Source: Pseudomonadota bacterium
GTDB taxonomy: Bacteria > Pseudomonadota > Gammaproteobacteria > Burkholderiales > Burkholderiaceae_B
DNA: 64,000 bases
NCBI GenBank assembly: GCA_023389155.1
Contig: JAEWEV010000007.1
Coordinates: 1 to 64,000 of the forward strand
Direction: 5' to 3'
The position numbers and the translations under genes were made by a program. How positions within the stretch are numbered: the stretch's first letter is position 1; every line of letters begins with the position of its first letter. The notes under the pieces were generated by a model. It searched no databases, had not been told where the DNA came from, and saw only the letters and a program-made list of their open reading frames with translations. Shown here piece by piece: positions 36,997-46,519 of this stretch.

Positions 36997-37956
36997 ATGG
37001 AACTGATCATTATAGGGGCACTGCCCCCGTCTTCTGTGGCTGATGAAACCGCCCGTCACATGGAAAAAACGGCACCACTGCTCACACGCCTGTTCGAGCA
37101 TGCCCGAGCCGATGTCCAACGTGCCGATCCGGACCAGACCGGCTGCACTCCCTACGAAGCCTGGCTACTGCAACGCCATCGGTTCGAACCACAGGAGTCG
37201 CAAAACCCCTGTGCCGGCCTGGCTCCCATTCTGGTTCGGGGTACCGTCGCCGACGAACCATTATGGCTGTTCCAGCTAGCCCACTTCGGACTAAGCAACA
37301 GCGGCGCACGTATGCTTACCGCCGGGGATATCGGTGTAACCGAACAGGAAAGCTTAGCATTATATGAAAGTGCCCGTGAAATATTCGCCGATACGCCATT
37401 CTCTCTGAAAAGCCGCACACCTGATGGATGGACAGTGGATGTCCCGGAAAGTTTCAGCCTGCCCTCACGCAGCCCCGGTCTGATTGCCAGTGCGGATCTG
37501 GCCCACGTATGGCCCCAGGAAGAATCTTCCAGGCCCCTGCGGCGGTTGCTGAGCGAGCTGCAGATTGCCTGGCATCACCATCCGGTGAACGAAACACGAC
37601 GTAACGCACAAATGCCACTTATCAATGGCGGCTGGCTGTTTGGCGGAGCCAGTCCCAATCAGTTAAAGGCACCGGAAGCAGCCCAGCCGGCAGTGGTACG
37701 GGAACTGGAAACGGCGCACAGACAACATCAGTGGGGGCAGTGGCTGGCACTACTGCCGACAGTTGAACAATCCGTCGTTCGCGAGCTGGGGACTGGCCTG
37801 CGTCCCGATGCTTCCGGTAATCCTGTTACCATGCCCCTCAAGCTCATCCTGACCGGCGAAGACCGCTGGATGACTCTTACCTTCGAACCCAGGCCGGCCC
37901 TGCTCAAATGGATACCCGGCAAACGCAAGCAATGGAAGCAATGGTGGTCTCAGTAA
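36997..37956 (+). CDS. Uncharacterised protein upstream of recJ (RpfE-like/phosphoglycerate mutase-like annotation)
   Basis: A 319-residue protein, probably cytoplasmic as no signal peptide or membrane helix is seen. Visible features are an N-terminal ELIIIGALPPSS strand-turn, HFGLSNSGARMLTAGDIGVT in the middle and INGGWLFGGAS around residue 210. Similar proteins in Betaproteobacteria sit just upstream of recJ and have been called phosphoglycerate mutase-like or RpfE-type regulatory proteins, without functional proof that I know of. It overlaps recJ, so the two are probably co-expressed. No function is assigned here. Confidence 0.7.
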   Translation: MELIIIGALPPSSVADETARHMEKTAPLLTRLFEHARADVQRADPDQTGCTPYEAWLLQRHRFEPQESQNPCAGLAPILVRGTVADEPLWLFQLAHFGLSNSGARMLTAGDIGVTEQESLALYESAREIFADTPFSLKSRTPDGWTVDVPESFSLPSRSPGLIASADLAHVWPQEESSRPLRRLLSELQIAWHHHPVNETRRNAQMPLINGGWLFGGASPNQLKAPEAAQPAVVRELETAHRQHQWGQWLALLPTVEQSVVRELGTGLRPDASGNPVTMPLKLILTGEDRWMTLTFEPRPALLKWIPGKRKQWKQWWSQ

Positions 37957-39656
37957 AAATTACAACCCGTCCCCCGAACCCGGAATGCGAAAGCCGGCTA
38001 CAGCAAAATGGCATTCATGTCCTGCTTGCCCGCCTGTGGGCTGCGCGTGGCGTTGCCACACCGGAGCAGACCCGCCAGACCTGGGCCGACCTGATCAACC
38101 CTGCCGAACTCAGTCAGGCTGATCGCGCTGCTGCCATTCTGGCCGATGCCATCTCCGCCAGACAAAAGCTGCTTGTGATCGCCGATTACGATTGTGATGG
38201 CGCCACAGCATGTGCTGTCGCGCTGCGCGGTCTGCGTGCCTTTGGGGCGGACGTGGACTTCCTGGTTCCCAACCGCTTCGAAACCGGCTATGGCCTGTCA
38301 CCTGCCGTGGTAGATCTGGCAAGCCGCCATCATGCCGGCAAACCGGACTTACTGATTACGGTCGACAATGGCATTGCCAGTATCGACGGCGTTCAGGCCG
38401 CCAATGAACTTGGCATGAAAGTGCTGGTCACCGATCACCACCTACCGGGTGACACACTGCCCGATGCCGTTGCGATCGTCAATCCCAATCATCCGGATTG
38501 CGGCTTCCCCTCAAAGAACCTGGCGGGCGTAGGCGTGATCTTCTACGTACTGCTGGCGCTTCGCGCCGAATTTCGACGCCGCGGCTGGGTGGAGCCCAAA
38601 GGCGGACCGCGCCTTGATGCGCTGGCTGACCTGGTTGCACTGGGAACGGTCGCCGATGTGGTCAGGCTGGATGCAAATAACCGGCTGCTGGTGTCACAGG
38701 GTCTGAAGAAAATTCGCAGTAACCAGTTACATGCTGGCATCAAGGCACTTTTCCTGGTTTCCAGTTGTGATAACCGTCAGGCAACCGCACTGGATCTGGG
38801 CTTTCGCATCGGGCCGCGAATCAACGCAGCAGGACGGCTGGCAGATATGAGCATTGGCATTCGCTGCCTGACCACCGACGATGAAGCCGAGGCCCTGGCG
38901 CTGGCCAGGGAACTCGACACCATCAATCACCGACGTCGGACCATCGAACAGGATATGAGCGAACAGGCGCACGCCAGTCTGGAAGCACCGGGCAAAGCGC
39001 GCAGCGCAACGGTTTGCGTGTTCCACCCGGAGTGGCACCAGGGAGTCGTAGGTATCGTGGCGTCGCGCCTGAAAGAGAAATTCTGGAAGCCTACCCTGGC
39101 TTTTGCTCCGGGAGATCCGGGGCAATTGCGAGGTTCGGGGCGATCGGTACCGGACGTACATCTTCGCGATGTACTGGATCTGGTATCCAAAACGCACTCT
39201 GGCATGATTCTCAAATTCGGTGGCCACGCCATGGCGGCGGGCCTCACCCTGCGTGAAGAAGCCTTTGCCGAGTTTGAAGAAGCTTTCGATCTGGCCGTGC
39301 GTCGTATCAGTGGCAAGGACAGTTTCGAACCGCTGATCGAAACCGATGGTTCGCTCGATCCCCTGTATGCCACCCCAGAAGTGGCATCCATGCTTCAGGA
39401 ACACGTGTGGGGGGCCGGATTTCCTCCGCCGCTTTTTCGCGACACCTTCCGGGTGGTGAGCCAGCGTCTGCTCAAGGAAAAACATTTGAAATTGCGGCTG
39501 GAGCGCACAAATCAGCACTATGATGCAATCTGGTTCAATCATGCCGAGGCAGTCCCTGAATATATCGATCTGGTGTATGAAATTACGCCAAACGCCTGGA
39601 ATGGCGTTGTAAACGTGCAACTGATGGTGCGCCACGCCGAGCCTGCCGCCTTCTGA
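37932..39656 (+). CDS. recJ: Single-stranded-DNA-specific exonuclease RecJ
   Basis: A 574-residue 5'-3' ssDNA exonuclease of the DHH phosphoesterase family, used in recombination and mismatch repair. DHH motifs are IADYDCDGATA, VTVDNG-type TVDNGIAS and VTDHHLPG. The DHHA1 domain shows GGHAMAAG and a C-terminal OB fold follows. The exact start is uncertain: ATG 37908, 37932 and 37941 are in frame and none has an ideal ribosome site. All overlap the preceding gene. Confidence 0.94.
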   Translation: MEAMVVSVKITTRPPNPECESRLQQNGIHVLLARLWAARGVATPEQTRQTWADLINPAELSQADRAAAILADAISARQKLLVIADYDCDGATACAVALRGLRAFGADVDFLVPNRFETGYGLSPAVVDLASRHHAGKPDLLITVDNGIASIDGVQAANELGMKVLVTDHHLPGDTLPDAVAIVNPNHPDCGFPSKNLAGVGVIFYVLLALRAEFRRRGWVEPKGGPRLDALADLVALGTVADVVRLDANNRLLVSQGLKKIRSNQLHAGIKALFLVSSCDNRQATALDLGFRIGPRINAAGRLADMSIGIRCLTTDDEAEALALARELDTINHRRRTIEQDMSEQAHASLEAPGKARSATVCVFHPEWHQGVVGIVASRLKEKFWKPTLAFAPGDPGQLRGSGRSVPDVHLRDVLDLVSKTHSGMILKFGGHAMAAGLTLREEAFAEFEEAFDLAVRRISGKDSFEPLIETDGSLDPLYATPEVASMLQEHVWGAGFPPPLFRDTFRVVSQRLLKEKHLKLRLERTNQHYDAIWFNHAEAVPEYIDLVYEITPNAWNGVVNVQLMVRHAEPAAF

Positions 39657-39799
39657 ATGCGCTGAACACTGGCGGGATCTATTACGATTGCTATCAATCT
39701 GCCGGTTTTCGGGTATTCTTGTTACAACGCTTACCGTTCCGGCAAGGCAAGCGCGACAGAATTTGTTACGCTGGCTTTTTATTACACATCACGATCTCC

Positions 39800-39946
39800 A
39801 TGAAATCCGTTTCTGCTTTTCTGCTTATTCTGCTTGCCCTGGCTGGCTGCACCACCACCGGTACCCCTGGCCAGCATATCGACGGTGTCGTTGGCACGGT
39901 AGGTGGTGCGTTCGGCAACGTCTCTGGTCAGCGCCCTTCACGCTGA
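39800..39946 (+). CDS. Small lipoprotein, function unknown
   Basis: A 48-residue reading frame starting MKSVSAFLLILLALAGC, a complete lipoprotein signal with lipobox LAGC and Cys17. The mature part is only about 32 residues (TTTGTPGQHIDG..., glycine and valine rich). It resembles entericidin-like or other tiny lipoproteins in layout, but no family is claimed. ATCTCC precedes the start, so the ribosome site is poor. It lies 140 bp after recJ. Confidence 0.6.
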   Translation: MKSVSAFLLILLALAGCTTTGTPGQHIDGVVGTVGGAFGNVSGQRPSR

Positions 39947-40038
39947 GACCGACTGTCACGCTGAGTCTGTCCACCTTGTGGTTTTCTCGGGCCCTCCAGT
40001 CGAATTCGGCGGCGGACGCCCTCTGACTATATTGCTTT

Positions 40039-40093
40039 CGCCTTAACGTTTTAAGGCGTGTAGCCGGCAAATTGCCGGTACCCACCCTGGGTG
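40039..40093 (+). terminator. Three consecutive hairpins before prfB
   Basis: CGCCTTAA/TTAAGGCG (40039-40058, loop CGTT), CCGGCA/TGCCGG (40064-40078, loop AAT) and CACCC-T-GGGTG (40083-40093). They occupy 55 bp between the small lipoprotein and prfB. No T-tract follows, so factor-independent termination is doubtful. They may be RNA processing or stabilising structures, or protein-binding palindromes. Confidence 0.45.
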
Positions 40094-40140
40094 CGCTAAA
40101 ATAAAGGGTTAAGCAAAATTACACAGTAAGGATCATTCGC

Positions 40141-41245
40141 ATGGAAGCAGAACGTCAGAATCAACTCGCCACCCGACTTGCCGATTACGCAGAGCGCGAA
40201 GGTGCGCTTCGGAGGTATCTTTGACGTCGAATCCAAATCGGAACGACTGCAAGTAGTCAATCTGGAACTGGAAAATCCCGACGTCTGGAACGACCCGGAA
40301 AAAGCGCAGGAACTGGGGCGCGAGAAAAAAAATCTGGAAAACGTGGTTGTCGTACTGGATGAGCTGCGTCAGAATATCAGGGACACCCAGGAACTATTTG
40401 AGCTGGCCAGTGCCGATGACGACGAGGACACCCTGCTCGCGATCGAAGATGATGCTGATGGTTATGGCAAAATCATTGACGGCTTCGAATTCCGTCGCAT
40501 GTTTGCCAATCCTGCCGACCCCCTCAACTGCTTTGTTGATATTCAAGCCGGTGCTGGTGGTACCGAAGCCCAGGACTGGGCCTCCATGCTACTGCGTCAA
40601 TATCTGAAATATTGTGAACGCAAGGATTTCAAAACGGAAATTCTGGAAGAATCCGACGGTGACGTAGCCGGTATCAAATCGGCAACCATCAAGGTTGAAG
40701 GTGAATACGCCTTCGGTTATCTGCGTACGGAAAGCGGCGTACATCGTCTGGTGCGCAAGAGTCCGTTTGACTCATCAAACGGTCGGCATACTTCCTTTGC
40801 CAGTATCTATGTGTATCCCGAAATTGATGATTCAATCGAAATTGAAGTCAACCCAGCCGACCTGAGGGTTGATACCTATCGCGCCAGTGGTGCGGGCGGA
40901 CAGCACATCAACAAAACCGACTCGGCTGTGCGTATCACACACACGCCTACGGGTATTGTCGTACAGTGTCAGAATGATCGCTCGCAGCATCGCAACCGTG
41001 CGGAAGCGATGTCCATGTTGCGTTCCAAACTGTATGAGCTGGAAATGCGCAACCGTCTGGCCGAACAGCAAAAACTGGAAGACGCCAAGACCGACGTGGG
41101 TTGGGGTCACCAGATCCGGTCCTACGTGCTGGACAACAGCCGTATCAAGGACTTGCGTACCAACGTCGAGATATCCAATACGCAGAAAGTGCTGGATGGG
41201 GATCTGGATCCGTTCATCGAAGCCAGTCTGAAACAGGGAGTCTGA
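40141..41245 (+). CDS. prfB: Peptide chain release factor RF2 (programmed +1 frameshift)
   Basis: RF2 of 367 residues, which releases proteins at UGA and UAA. Translation starts at ATG 40141 (AAGGA nine bases upstream). It reads 27 codons to CTT, meets an in-frame TGA at 40222-40224 and must shift by +1 to continue at GAC 40223. The tripeptide codon-recognition motif SPF (KSPFDSSN) and catalytic GGQ (GAGGQHINKTDS) are both intact. Length matches RF2. The SDR gene starts one base after the stop. Confidence 0.97.
40210..40225 (+). promoter_or_regulatory. RF2 programmed +1 frameshift site
   Basis: CGGAGGTATCTTTGAC contains the internal Shine-Dalgarno-like GGAGG, a 3-base spacer, the slippery CTT codon, the UGA stop and a following C that weakens termination. 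This is almost the same as the E. coli prfB site. Low RF2 lets the ribosome slip and make more RF2, an autoregulatory loop. Confidence 0.95.
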
Positions 41246-41246
41246 T

Positions 41247-41996
41247 ATGAGTGGAACCATTGCCATCGTCACAGGCGCCTCGCGTGGCCTGGGCGCTGCC
41301 CTGGCCCGCAATCTGGCCAGCCATGTGCAGCAGCTGATTACCGTTTCACGCAACATTGATGACGAAACGACGCGGCTTGCCGATGCGTCAGGCTGCCGTC
41401 ACACTCACTATGGACACGATCTGTCCGATGTGCAACATATCGAAGCCGCGGCGCTGGGCATTTTCGCACAACTGGATCAATCGGCGGATCAGTACCTGCT
41501 TATCAACAATGCCGGTTCACTAGGCCCTGTCGGGCAATTCAACACGCTTAAAGACGCCTTGGCAGTATCGGACACGTTCAATCTGAATGTGACCAGCGCC
41601 ATGCTGCTGACCACCGCCCTTTTGCGCGCGACAAAAGATCTGGATGCCGATGTGCGGGTTGTGAATATTTCTTCGGGTGCCGGCCGCTCGCCTACGGCCG
41701 GATGGGGCGTGTATTGCGCTAGCAAGGCTGCGCTTGACATGTACACTCGTGTCGCACGCCTGGAAGCCCCTCAGGCAAAACTGGTCTCTCTGGCGCCCGG
41801 CGTCATCGACACAACCATGCAGGAAACCATCCGCTCAGGCAGTAAAGACGACTTCCCCGATCTTGCCCGCTTCCAGTCCATGAGTGAGTCAGGAGCACTG
41901 GCCAGTCCCCAGGCGGTTGCAGACAAAATCCTCCGGTATGTCAACAGCGACGACTTTGCGAGCAAGGAACTCGACGACATCCGACAGTACAGTTAG
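41247..41996 (+). CDS. Short-chain dehydrogenase/reductase, sepiapterin reductase-like
   Basis: A 249-residue SDR. TGASRGLGAALA at the N-terminus binds NAD(P), LINNAGSLGP is characteristic of sepiapterin-reductase-like members, and the catalytic Ser, Tyr and Lys are in NISSGAGRSPTAGWGVYCASK. The C-terminal part (LVSLAPGVIDTTMQ) is typical. The substrate is unknown. It begins one base after prfB, so it should be on the same transcript. Confidence 0.87.
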   Translation: MSGTIAIVTGASRGLGAALARNLASHVQQLITVSRNIDDETTRLADASGCRHTHYGHDLSDVQHIEAAALGIFAQLDQSADQYLLINNAGSLGPVGQFNTLKDALAVSDTFNLNVTSAMLLTTALLRATKDLDADVRVVNISSGAGRSPTAGWGVYCASKAALDMYTRVARLEAPQAKLVSLAPGVIDTTMQETIRSGSKDDFPDLARFQSMSESGALASPQAVADKILRYVNSDDFASKELDDIRQYS

Positions 41997-42114
41997 TATC
42001 CGGCACCGCCAGCACAGGGAGCGGGTTTTCCCTCCCTGACGACGGCATCGTGTTACCCAATCATCATGTCACGCCAATAGCGCGTGGCTGGCAACGCAGA
42101 ATATCAGCACTCTT

Positions 42115-43641
42115 ATGAACGACTCTCAGAAAGAAGCCCCCGTCACCGAAGTGGACGAAAACAAACTCATCGCAGAACGACGTGGCAAACTGTCACGCCT
42201 GCGCTCCGCCGGTGTCGCCTATCCGAACAGTTTCAAGCCCGAACATAAAGCCCGGACGCTGCATGATCAGTTTGATCAATTCGACAAAGAAACACTGGAT
42301 CCGCAGGCAAATCCCGCAAGCGTAGCCGGTCGGATGATGCTCAAGCGCGTCATGGGCAAGGCCAGCTTTGCCACCATTCAGGATGCCAGTGGTCGCATCC
42401 AGATTTATCTGGACAGAAAAGGCGTGGGCGAAGAGATCTACGAACAGTTCAAGACCTGGGATATCGGCGATATCATCGGCGTCAGCGGTCGTGTTTTCAA
42501 AACCAACAAGGGTGAGCTGTCCATTCATGCGGAATCCATCAACCTGATTTCCAAGTCATTGCGCCCTCTTCCGGACAAATTTCACGGTATTGCCGATCAG
42601 GAATTGCGCTACCGGCAGCGCTACGTTGACCTGATCATGACGGAGTCATCACGCAATACGTTTAAAGTACGCAGCAAGGCCATCGCTGCCATGCGTGCCG
42701 CGATGAACGATGCCGGCTTTCTTGAAGTGGAAACCCCCATGCTGCATCCGATTCCGGGTGGTGCCGCAGCCAAGCCGTTTGTGACGCATCACAATGCGCT
42801 GGACATGCAGATGTTTCTGCGCATCGCACCGGAGCTTTATCTGAAACGCCTTGTCGTAGGCGGCTTCGAGCGCGTGTACGAGATCAATCGAAATTTCAGA
42901 AACGAAGGTGTCAGTCCCCGGCATAACCCCGAATTCACAATGATGGAATTCTATGCCGCCTACACTGATTATCAGTGGCTCATGGACTTCACTGAAACCC
43001 TTCTGCGTGAGGTTGCGGTCGAAGCTACTGGCAGCGCGGTACTGGAGCATCAGGGCAAACCGCTGGATCTGAGTCAGCCCTTTGACCGGCTTACGATCAC
43101 CCAGGCCATCATGAAGTATGACAACGGTTATACCGAAGCGCAATTGAGTGATGTTGATTTTCTGCGCAATGAGCTGCGCAGGCTGGGTGCAGAGGTAGAT
43201 GGCCCGGTTCTGGCGCGGGCAGGCCTGGGTGCATTGCAATTGGCATTGTTCGAAGAAACGGCTGAATCACAATTGTGGAATCCGACGTTTATCGTTGACT
43301 ATCCGGTAGAGGTCTCGCCTCTGGCGCGCGCTTCCGACGCCAATCCTGAGATCACCGAAAGATTTGAACTGTTCATTACCGGTCGCGAGATCGCCAATGG
43401 CTTTTCGGAACTGAATGATCCCGAAGACCAGGCTGCGCGCTTCCAGGCGCAGGTAGCAGCCAAGGATGCGGGTGACGAAGAGGCCATGTATTACGATGCA
43501 GATTACATTCGCGCACTGGAGTACGGTATGCCTCCGGCAGGTGGTTGCGGTATCGGCATTGACCGGTACATCATGCTGCTGACCGATAGCCCGACCATTC
43601 GGGATGTACTGCTTTTCCCGCACCTGCGCAAGGAAGACTGA
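42115..43641 (+). CDS. lysS: Lysyl-tRNA synthetase, class II
   Basis: A 508-residue class II synthetase. The N-terminal OB-fold anticodon-binding domain spans about 60-170 (GRMMLKRVMGKASFATIQD). Motif 1 lies around VETPMLHPIPGG, motif 2 is FRNEGVSPRHNPEFTMMEFY and motif 3 GCGIGIDRYIMLLTDSP. Length and all catalytic parts are normal. About 140 bp downstream there is a good terminator. Confidence 0.97.
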   Translation: MNDSQKEAPVTEVDENKLIAERRGKLSRLRSAGVAYPNSFKPEHKARTLHDQFDQFDKETLDPQANPASVAGRMMLKRVMGKASFATIQDASGRIQIYLDRKGVGEEIYEQFKTWDIGDIIGVSGRVFKTNKGELSIHAESINLISKSLRPLPDKFHGIADQELRYRQRYVDLIMTESSRNTFKVRSKAIAAMRAAMNDAGFLEVETPMLHPIPGGAAAKPFVTHHNALDMQMFLRIAPELYLKRLVVGGFERVYEINRNFRNEGVSPRHNPEFTMMEFYAAYTDYQWLMDFTETLLREVAVEATGSAVLEHQGKPLDLSQPFDRLTITQAIMKYDNGYTEAQLSDVDFLRNELRRLGAEVDGPVLARAGLGALQLALFEETAESQLWNPTFIVDYPVEVSPLARASDANPEITERFELFITGREIANGFSELNDPEDQAARFQAQVAAKDAGDEEAMYYDADYIRALEYGMPPAGGCGIGIDRYIMLLTDSPTIRDVLLFPHLRKED

Positions 43642-43683
43642 ATCTGTTCATTAACATGCCGTTCGTGATTCGCGCGCGGAGAT

Positions 43684-43750
43684 TATTTCAGTTGCAATAT
43701 CTATTATCGTATTGAAACCTTATCGCTACTCTTGTATTGCAACTGAAATA
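43684..43750. repeat. Perfect 16-bp inverted repeat spanning 67 bp
   Basis: TATTTCAGTTGCAATA (43684-43699) and TATTGCAACTGAAATA (43735-43750) are exact reverse complements separated by 35 bp. The block is AT-rich and lies between lysS and its presumed terminator, about 180 bp before phoX. It could be a long-range hairpin in RNA, a double operator, or the ends of a tiny mobile element. No direct target repeat is evident next to it. Confidence 0.7.
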
Positions 43751-43782
43751 TCGACTATCTTTTGTGAATGATCAAATCTCCA

Positions 43783-43813
43783 GGGTGGACACAAATCCAC
43801 CCTTTCTTCTTTG
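43783..43813 (+). terminator. Intrinsic terminator after lysS
   Basis: GGGTGGA (43783-43789), loop CACAAA, TCCACCC (43796-43802) followed by TTTCTTCTTT. A perfect 7-bp stem with a pyrimidine-rich tail separates lysS from phoX. Confidence 0.8.
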
Positions 43814-43930
43814 ATCTCTCCCACAATTGCTTTATTTACTGGCGACCATCTAACTTTTCAGCAAACGTACAAATTGCTGTCATATTAGACCTGTAATATT
43901 CCCGCATTATTGTCAACCGGATAATGCGTT

Positions 43931-45880
43931 ATGAAACCCGCTCTGTTTTCCCCTTCCCGCCGCCGCAGCCTGAAAGCCCTGGCCAGTGCCCCTATGCTGC
44001 CCCTGACCACCGGAGTGCTGGGCAGCCTGGCCGGTGTTGCTACTGCCCAAACAGCCGAGGCGGTGCAGAAAGCTTTTGCCGCGGCAGAATTCGTCGGCAT
44101 GGCGGCGCCCACACTGGATAACCCGGCCGCGCTGGCTGACACGACGGTGGGATCATCCCTGAAGATCCACTGGGCCGACAAAACAGAAACCACATTCGAA
44201 CTGGCCTATAAGCCTTTCTTTCTGACCGGCGACAAGGTTCCCGGTGACGATGGCCAGGCGGTGGTTGCGGGTGGCTATTTTGATATCAACAACGAACCCA
44301 TCATGGACAACTCTGTCGCAGGCAAGGAACGACAGATTTTTTCGGACAGCCCTGACGGCACCTCCCTGCTGAAGCTGGAGAACGCCAGCGTTGAGGGAGT
44401 TAAGGGAAATGCGGTCTTCGCAGTTGTACAGTTTGAGTACACGACACGCAATCTCAATGGCGATGATATGTACGGCAAACTGCCTTCTCCTATCGCCGTT
44501 CTGACCCTGGACCAGGATCCGGAAACAGGTCATCTGTCTCTGGTGAAATATCACAATGTTGATACTTCTGGCGTGCACGGGCTGTGGATCACCTGTGGTG
44601 CCTCGCTCTCGCCATGGAATACTCATCTGTCCAGTGAGGAATATGAACCAGACGCCTTCAAAGTTGCCAAAAACGACGAGTTTAAAGGTTTCAGCCGCGC
44701 TCTGTATGGAGACGAGAAAAAAGCCAACCCGTATCACTACGGTCATATGCCCGAAGTCACGGTCAATCCTGACGGTACGGGGAGCATCAAGAAACACTAT
44801 AACCTTGGCCGGATCTCCCATGAGCTCATTCAGGTCATGCCAGACAAGCGTACGGCACTGATGGGGGATGATGCCAACCACGGTGGCCTGTTCATGTTTG
44901 TTGCGGACAAGGAAGCCGACCTCTCGGCTGGCGATCTTTACGTCGCCAAGTGGCATCAGACCAGTGGCGAAGGTCCCGGATCTGCCGATCTGAGCTGGAT
45001 TCACCTGGGGCATGCGACCAGTGACGAAATCGAATCCCTGGCCGACAAGCTCAAGCCGGAAGACATTATGGAAGTGAAAACTGAAGACCCTTCTGATGAC
45101 GCATTCAAAAAAATTGTTTTTGACAAAAAGGTTAACTGGGTCAGACTGAAACCCGGTATGGAAAAAGCCGCTGCATTTCTGGAAACGCATCGCTACGCTG
45201 CACTTGCGGGAGGCAGCATGGGTTTCTCAAAGATGGAAGGCACCACGGTCAACGCAAAAGACAAAATTGCCTATTCAGCCATGTCCTATGTTCGCGACGC
45301 CATGCTCGATGGCTCCAGCGACATTAAGGTACAAGGGCCTTACGCGGGTGCCGTCTACGCACTGAATCTGAAAGATGGCCAGAAAGATAATAATGACAAA
45401 CCAATTCGCAGCGCCTGGGTGCCTGTGGATATGAAACCGCCGGCAGAGCTTGTGGGCGAAGATCTGCCGACACCGGACGCGTTAGGTAATACGGCAAATG
45501 TAGACAGGATCGCCAATCCCGATAACATCAAGTTCTCAGAGAAATTGCGCACGCTGTTCATCGGTGAAGACAGTGGTACGCATGTCAATAACTTCCTCTG
45601 GGCTTACAACGTGGATACCAGACAGCTCGTACGCCTGCTCTCCTGCCCCGCCGGCGCTGAATCAACAGGCCTTCAGTCCGTAGACGAGTTAAACGGCTGG
45701 ACTTACATCATGAGCAATTTCCAGCATGCAGGAGACTGGGAGACAGGCAAAGGCGGAAAACCCGGCCTGCACGACGTGGTGAAAGACAAAGTTGCGGCAC
45801 TGATCGACGAAAAGTATCATGATCGCTTCAGTGCAGCAGTCGGATACCTGACCGGAAAGGAAAAAGCCGTTAAGGTCTGA
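43931..45880 (+). CDS. phoX: PhoX family alkaline phosphatase, Tat-exported
   Basis: A 649-residue PhoX/DUF839 protein, a family of calcium/iron-dependent periplasmic phosphatases that free phosphate from organic esters. The N-terminus carries a twin-arginine signal (RRRSLKALAS, residues 10-19), with cleavage near VATAQ at 39. PhoX-like segments include VFAVVQFEY, SPWNTHLSSEE, GRISHELIQVMP and MGDDANHGGLFMF. A single CTGTCAT (43877-43883) with a degenerate copy 14 bp on is a weak hint of PhoB control, because the spacing is not the usual 11 bp. Activity on phosphate esters is inferred from the family only. Confidence 0.88.
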   Translation: MKPALFSPSRRRSLKALASAPMLPLTTGVLGSLAGVATAQTAEAVQKAFAAAEFVGMAAPTLDNPAALADTTVGSSLKIHWADKTETTFELAYKPFFLTGDKVPGDDGQAVVAGGYFDINNEPIMDNSVAGKERQIFSDSPDGTSLLKLENASVEGVKGNAVFAVVQFEYTTRNLNGDDMYGKLPSPIAVLTLDQDPETGHLSLVKYHNVDTSGVHGLWITCGASLSPWNTHLSSEEYEPDAFKVAKNDEFKGFSRALYGDEKKANPYHYGHMPEVTVNPDGTGSIKKHYNLGRISHELIQVMPDKRTALMGDDANHGGLFMFVADKEADLSAGDLYVAKWHQTSGEGPGSADLSWIHLGHATSDEIESLADKLKPEDIMEVKTEDPSDDAFKKIVFDKKVNWVRLKPGMEKAAAFLETHRYAALAGGSMGFSKMEGTTVNAKDKIAYSAMSYVRDAMLDGSSDIKVQGPYAGAVYALNLKDGQKDNNDKPIRSAWVPVDMKPPAELVGEDLPTPDALGNTANVDRIANPDNIKFSEKLRTLFIGEDSGTHVNNFLWAYNVDTRQLVRLLSCPAGAESTGLQSVDELNGWTYIMSNFQHAGDWETGKGGKPGLHDVVKDKVAALIDEKYHDRFSAAVGYLTGKEKAVKV

Positions 45881-45903
45881 CGCCGATCTCGTCATAGCTC
45901 AAA

Positions 45904-45948
45904 CCGGCCTCTCTTTCCGCGCAATGTGGATTGCATTCTCGAGGCCGG
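45904..45948 (+). terminator. Hairpin downstream of phoX
   Basis: Outer arms CCGGCCTC (45904-45911) and GAGGCCGG (45941-45948), inner arms GCAAT (45921-45925) and ATTGC (45930-45934). It lies 23 bp after the phoX stop codon. No T-tract follows, so it may need Rho or protect the 3' end. Confidence 0.5.
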
Positions 45949-46348
45949 ATCGCAGCTGCTTCGCGCATATGGCCACAAGGAAATCCTTCAACCTGGGGCA
46001 TTGCAATTTTTCAGGGTGCTTATCAGAGCACTTGCCAGGTATTTATCAGCGTAGTTCCACTTGCGGTTTGCAATGTTTTTCAGTGTCATTGGACATTGTT
46101 TCACGGCCCGGAATCGGGCTATTCCCGCTGTAAGTACGCCATCTTTCTCCCGCTCACGATGCATTCAAACCGCAAATAAGCCAACGCCCCGGCGACGGAT
46201 TTTCTTCTCTGGCGGCGCCACCCATGAATCTTCGTACTTCGCCGCAAGCACCGCCATACCTAGCGGAAACGATAATAGCGAAAACGACTATTTATGCGCT
46301 GCGGGCGAACCAATAGAATTGTTCACAGTTCCAGTTCGAGTTCAATTC

Positions 46349-46519
46349 ATGAAGCTTAGCCATTTCATCCTGATCCTTTTGCTATTGCTATCGGGATCGC
46401 ACACACAGGTCGTCGCCACTCCACCGACTCACCAATACCCTCAAGCGGTTCCTCCCGCTACCATTACCGGCGTGATCGGCATTTTCTGTCCTAAAGAGGC
46501 ATTCAACAAGGCGAAGTGA
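46349..46519 (+). CDS. Possible small secreted protein, unknown
   Basis: A 56-residue frame beginning MKLSHFILILLLLLSGSHTQVVA, which reads as a signal peptide, followed by a Pro/Thr-rich mature part with one cysteine. The ribosome site is weak (a GAG nine to ten bases upstream) and no family is recognised. It may be real, the start of a broken gene, or chance. Confidence 0.3.
   Translation: MKLSHFILILLLLLSGSHTQVVATPPTHQYPQAVPPATITGVIGIFCPKEAFNKAK

Noticed and set aside
43877..43897. Pho box upstream of phoX
   Set aside because: CTGTCAT and CTGTAAT are 14 bp apart instead of 11, so it is not a proper Pho box. It is only mentioned as a hint in the phoX entry.
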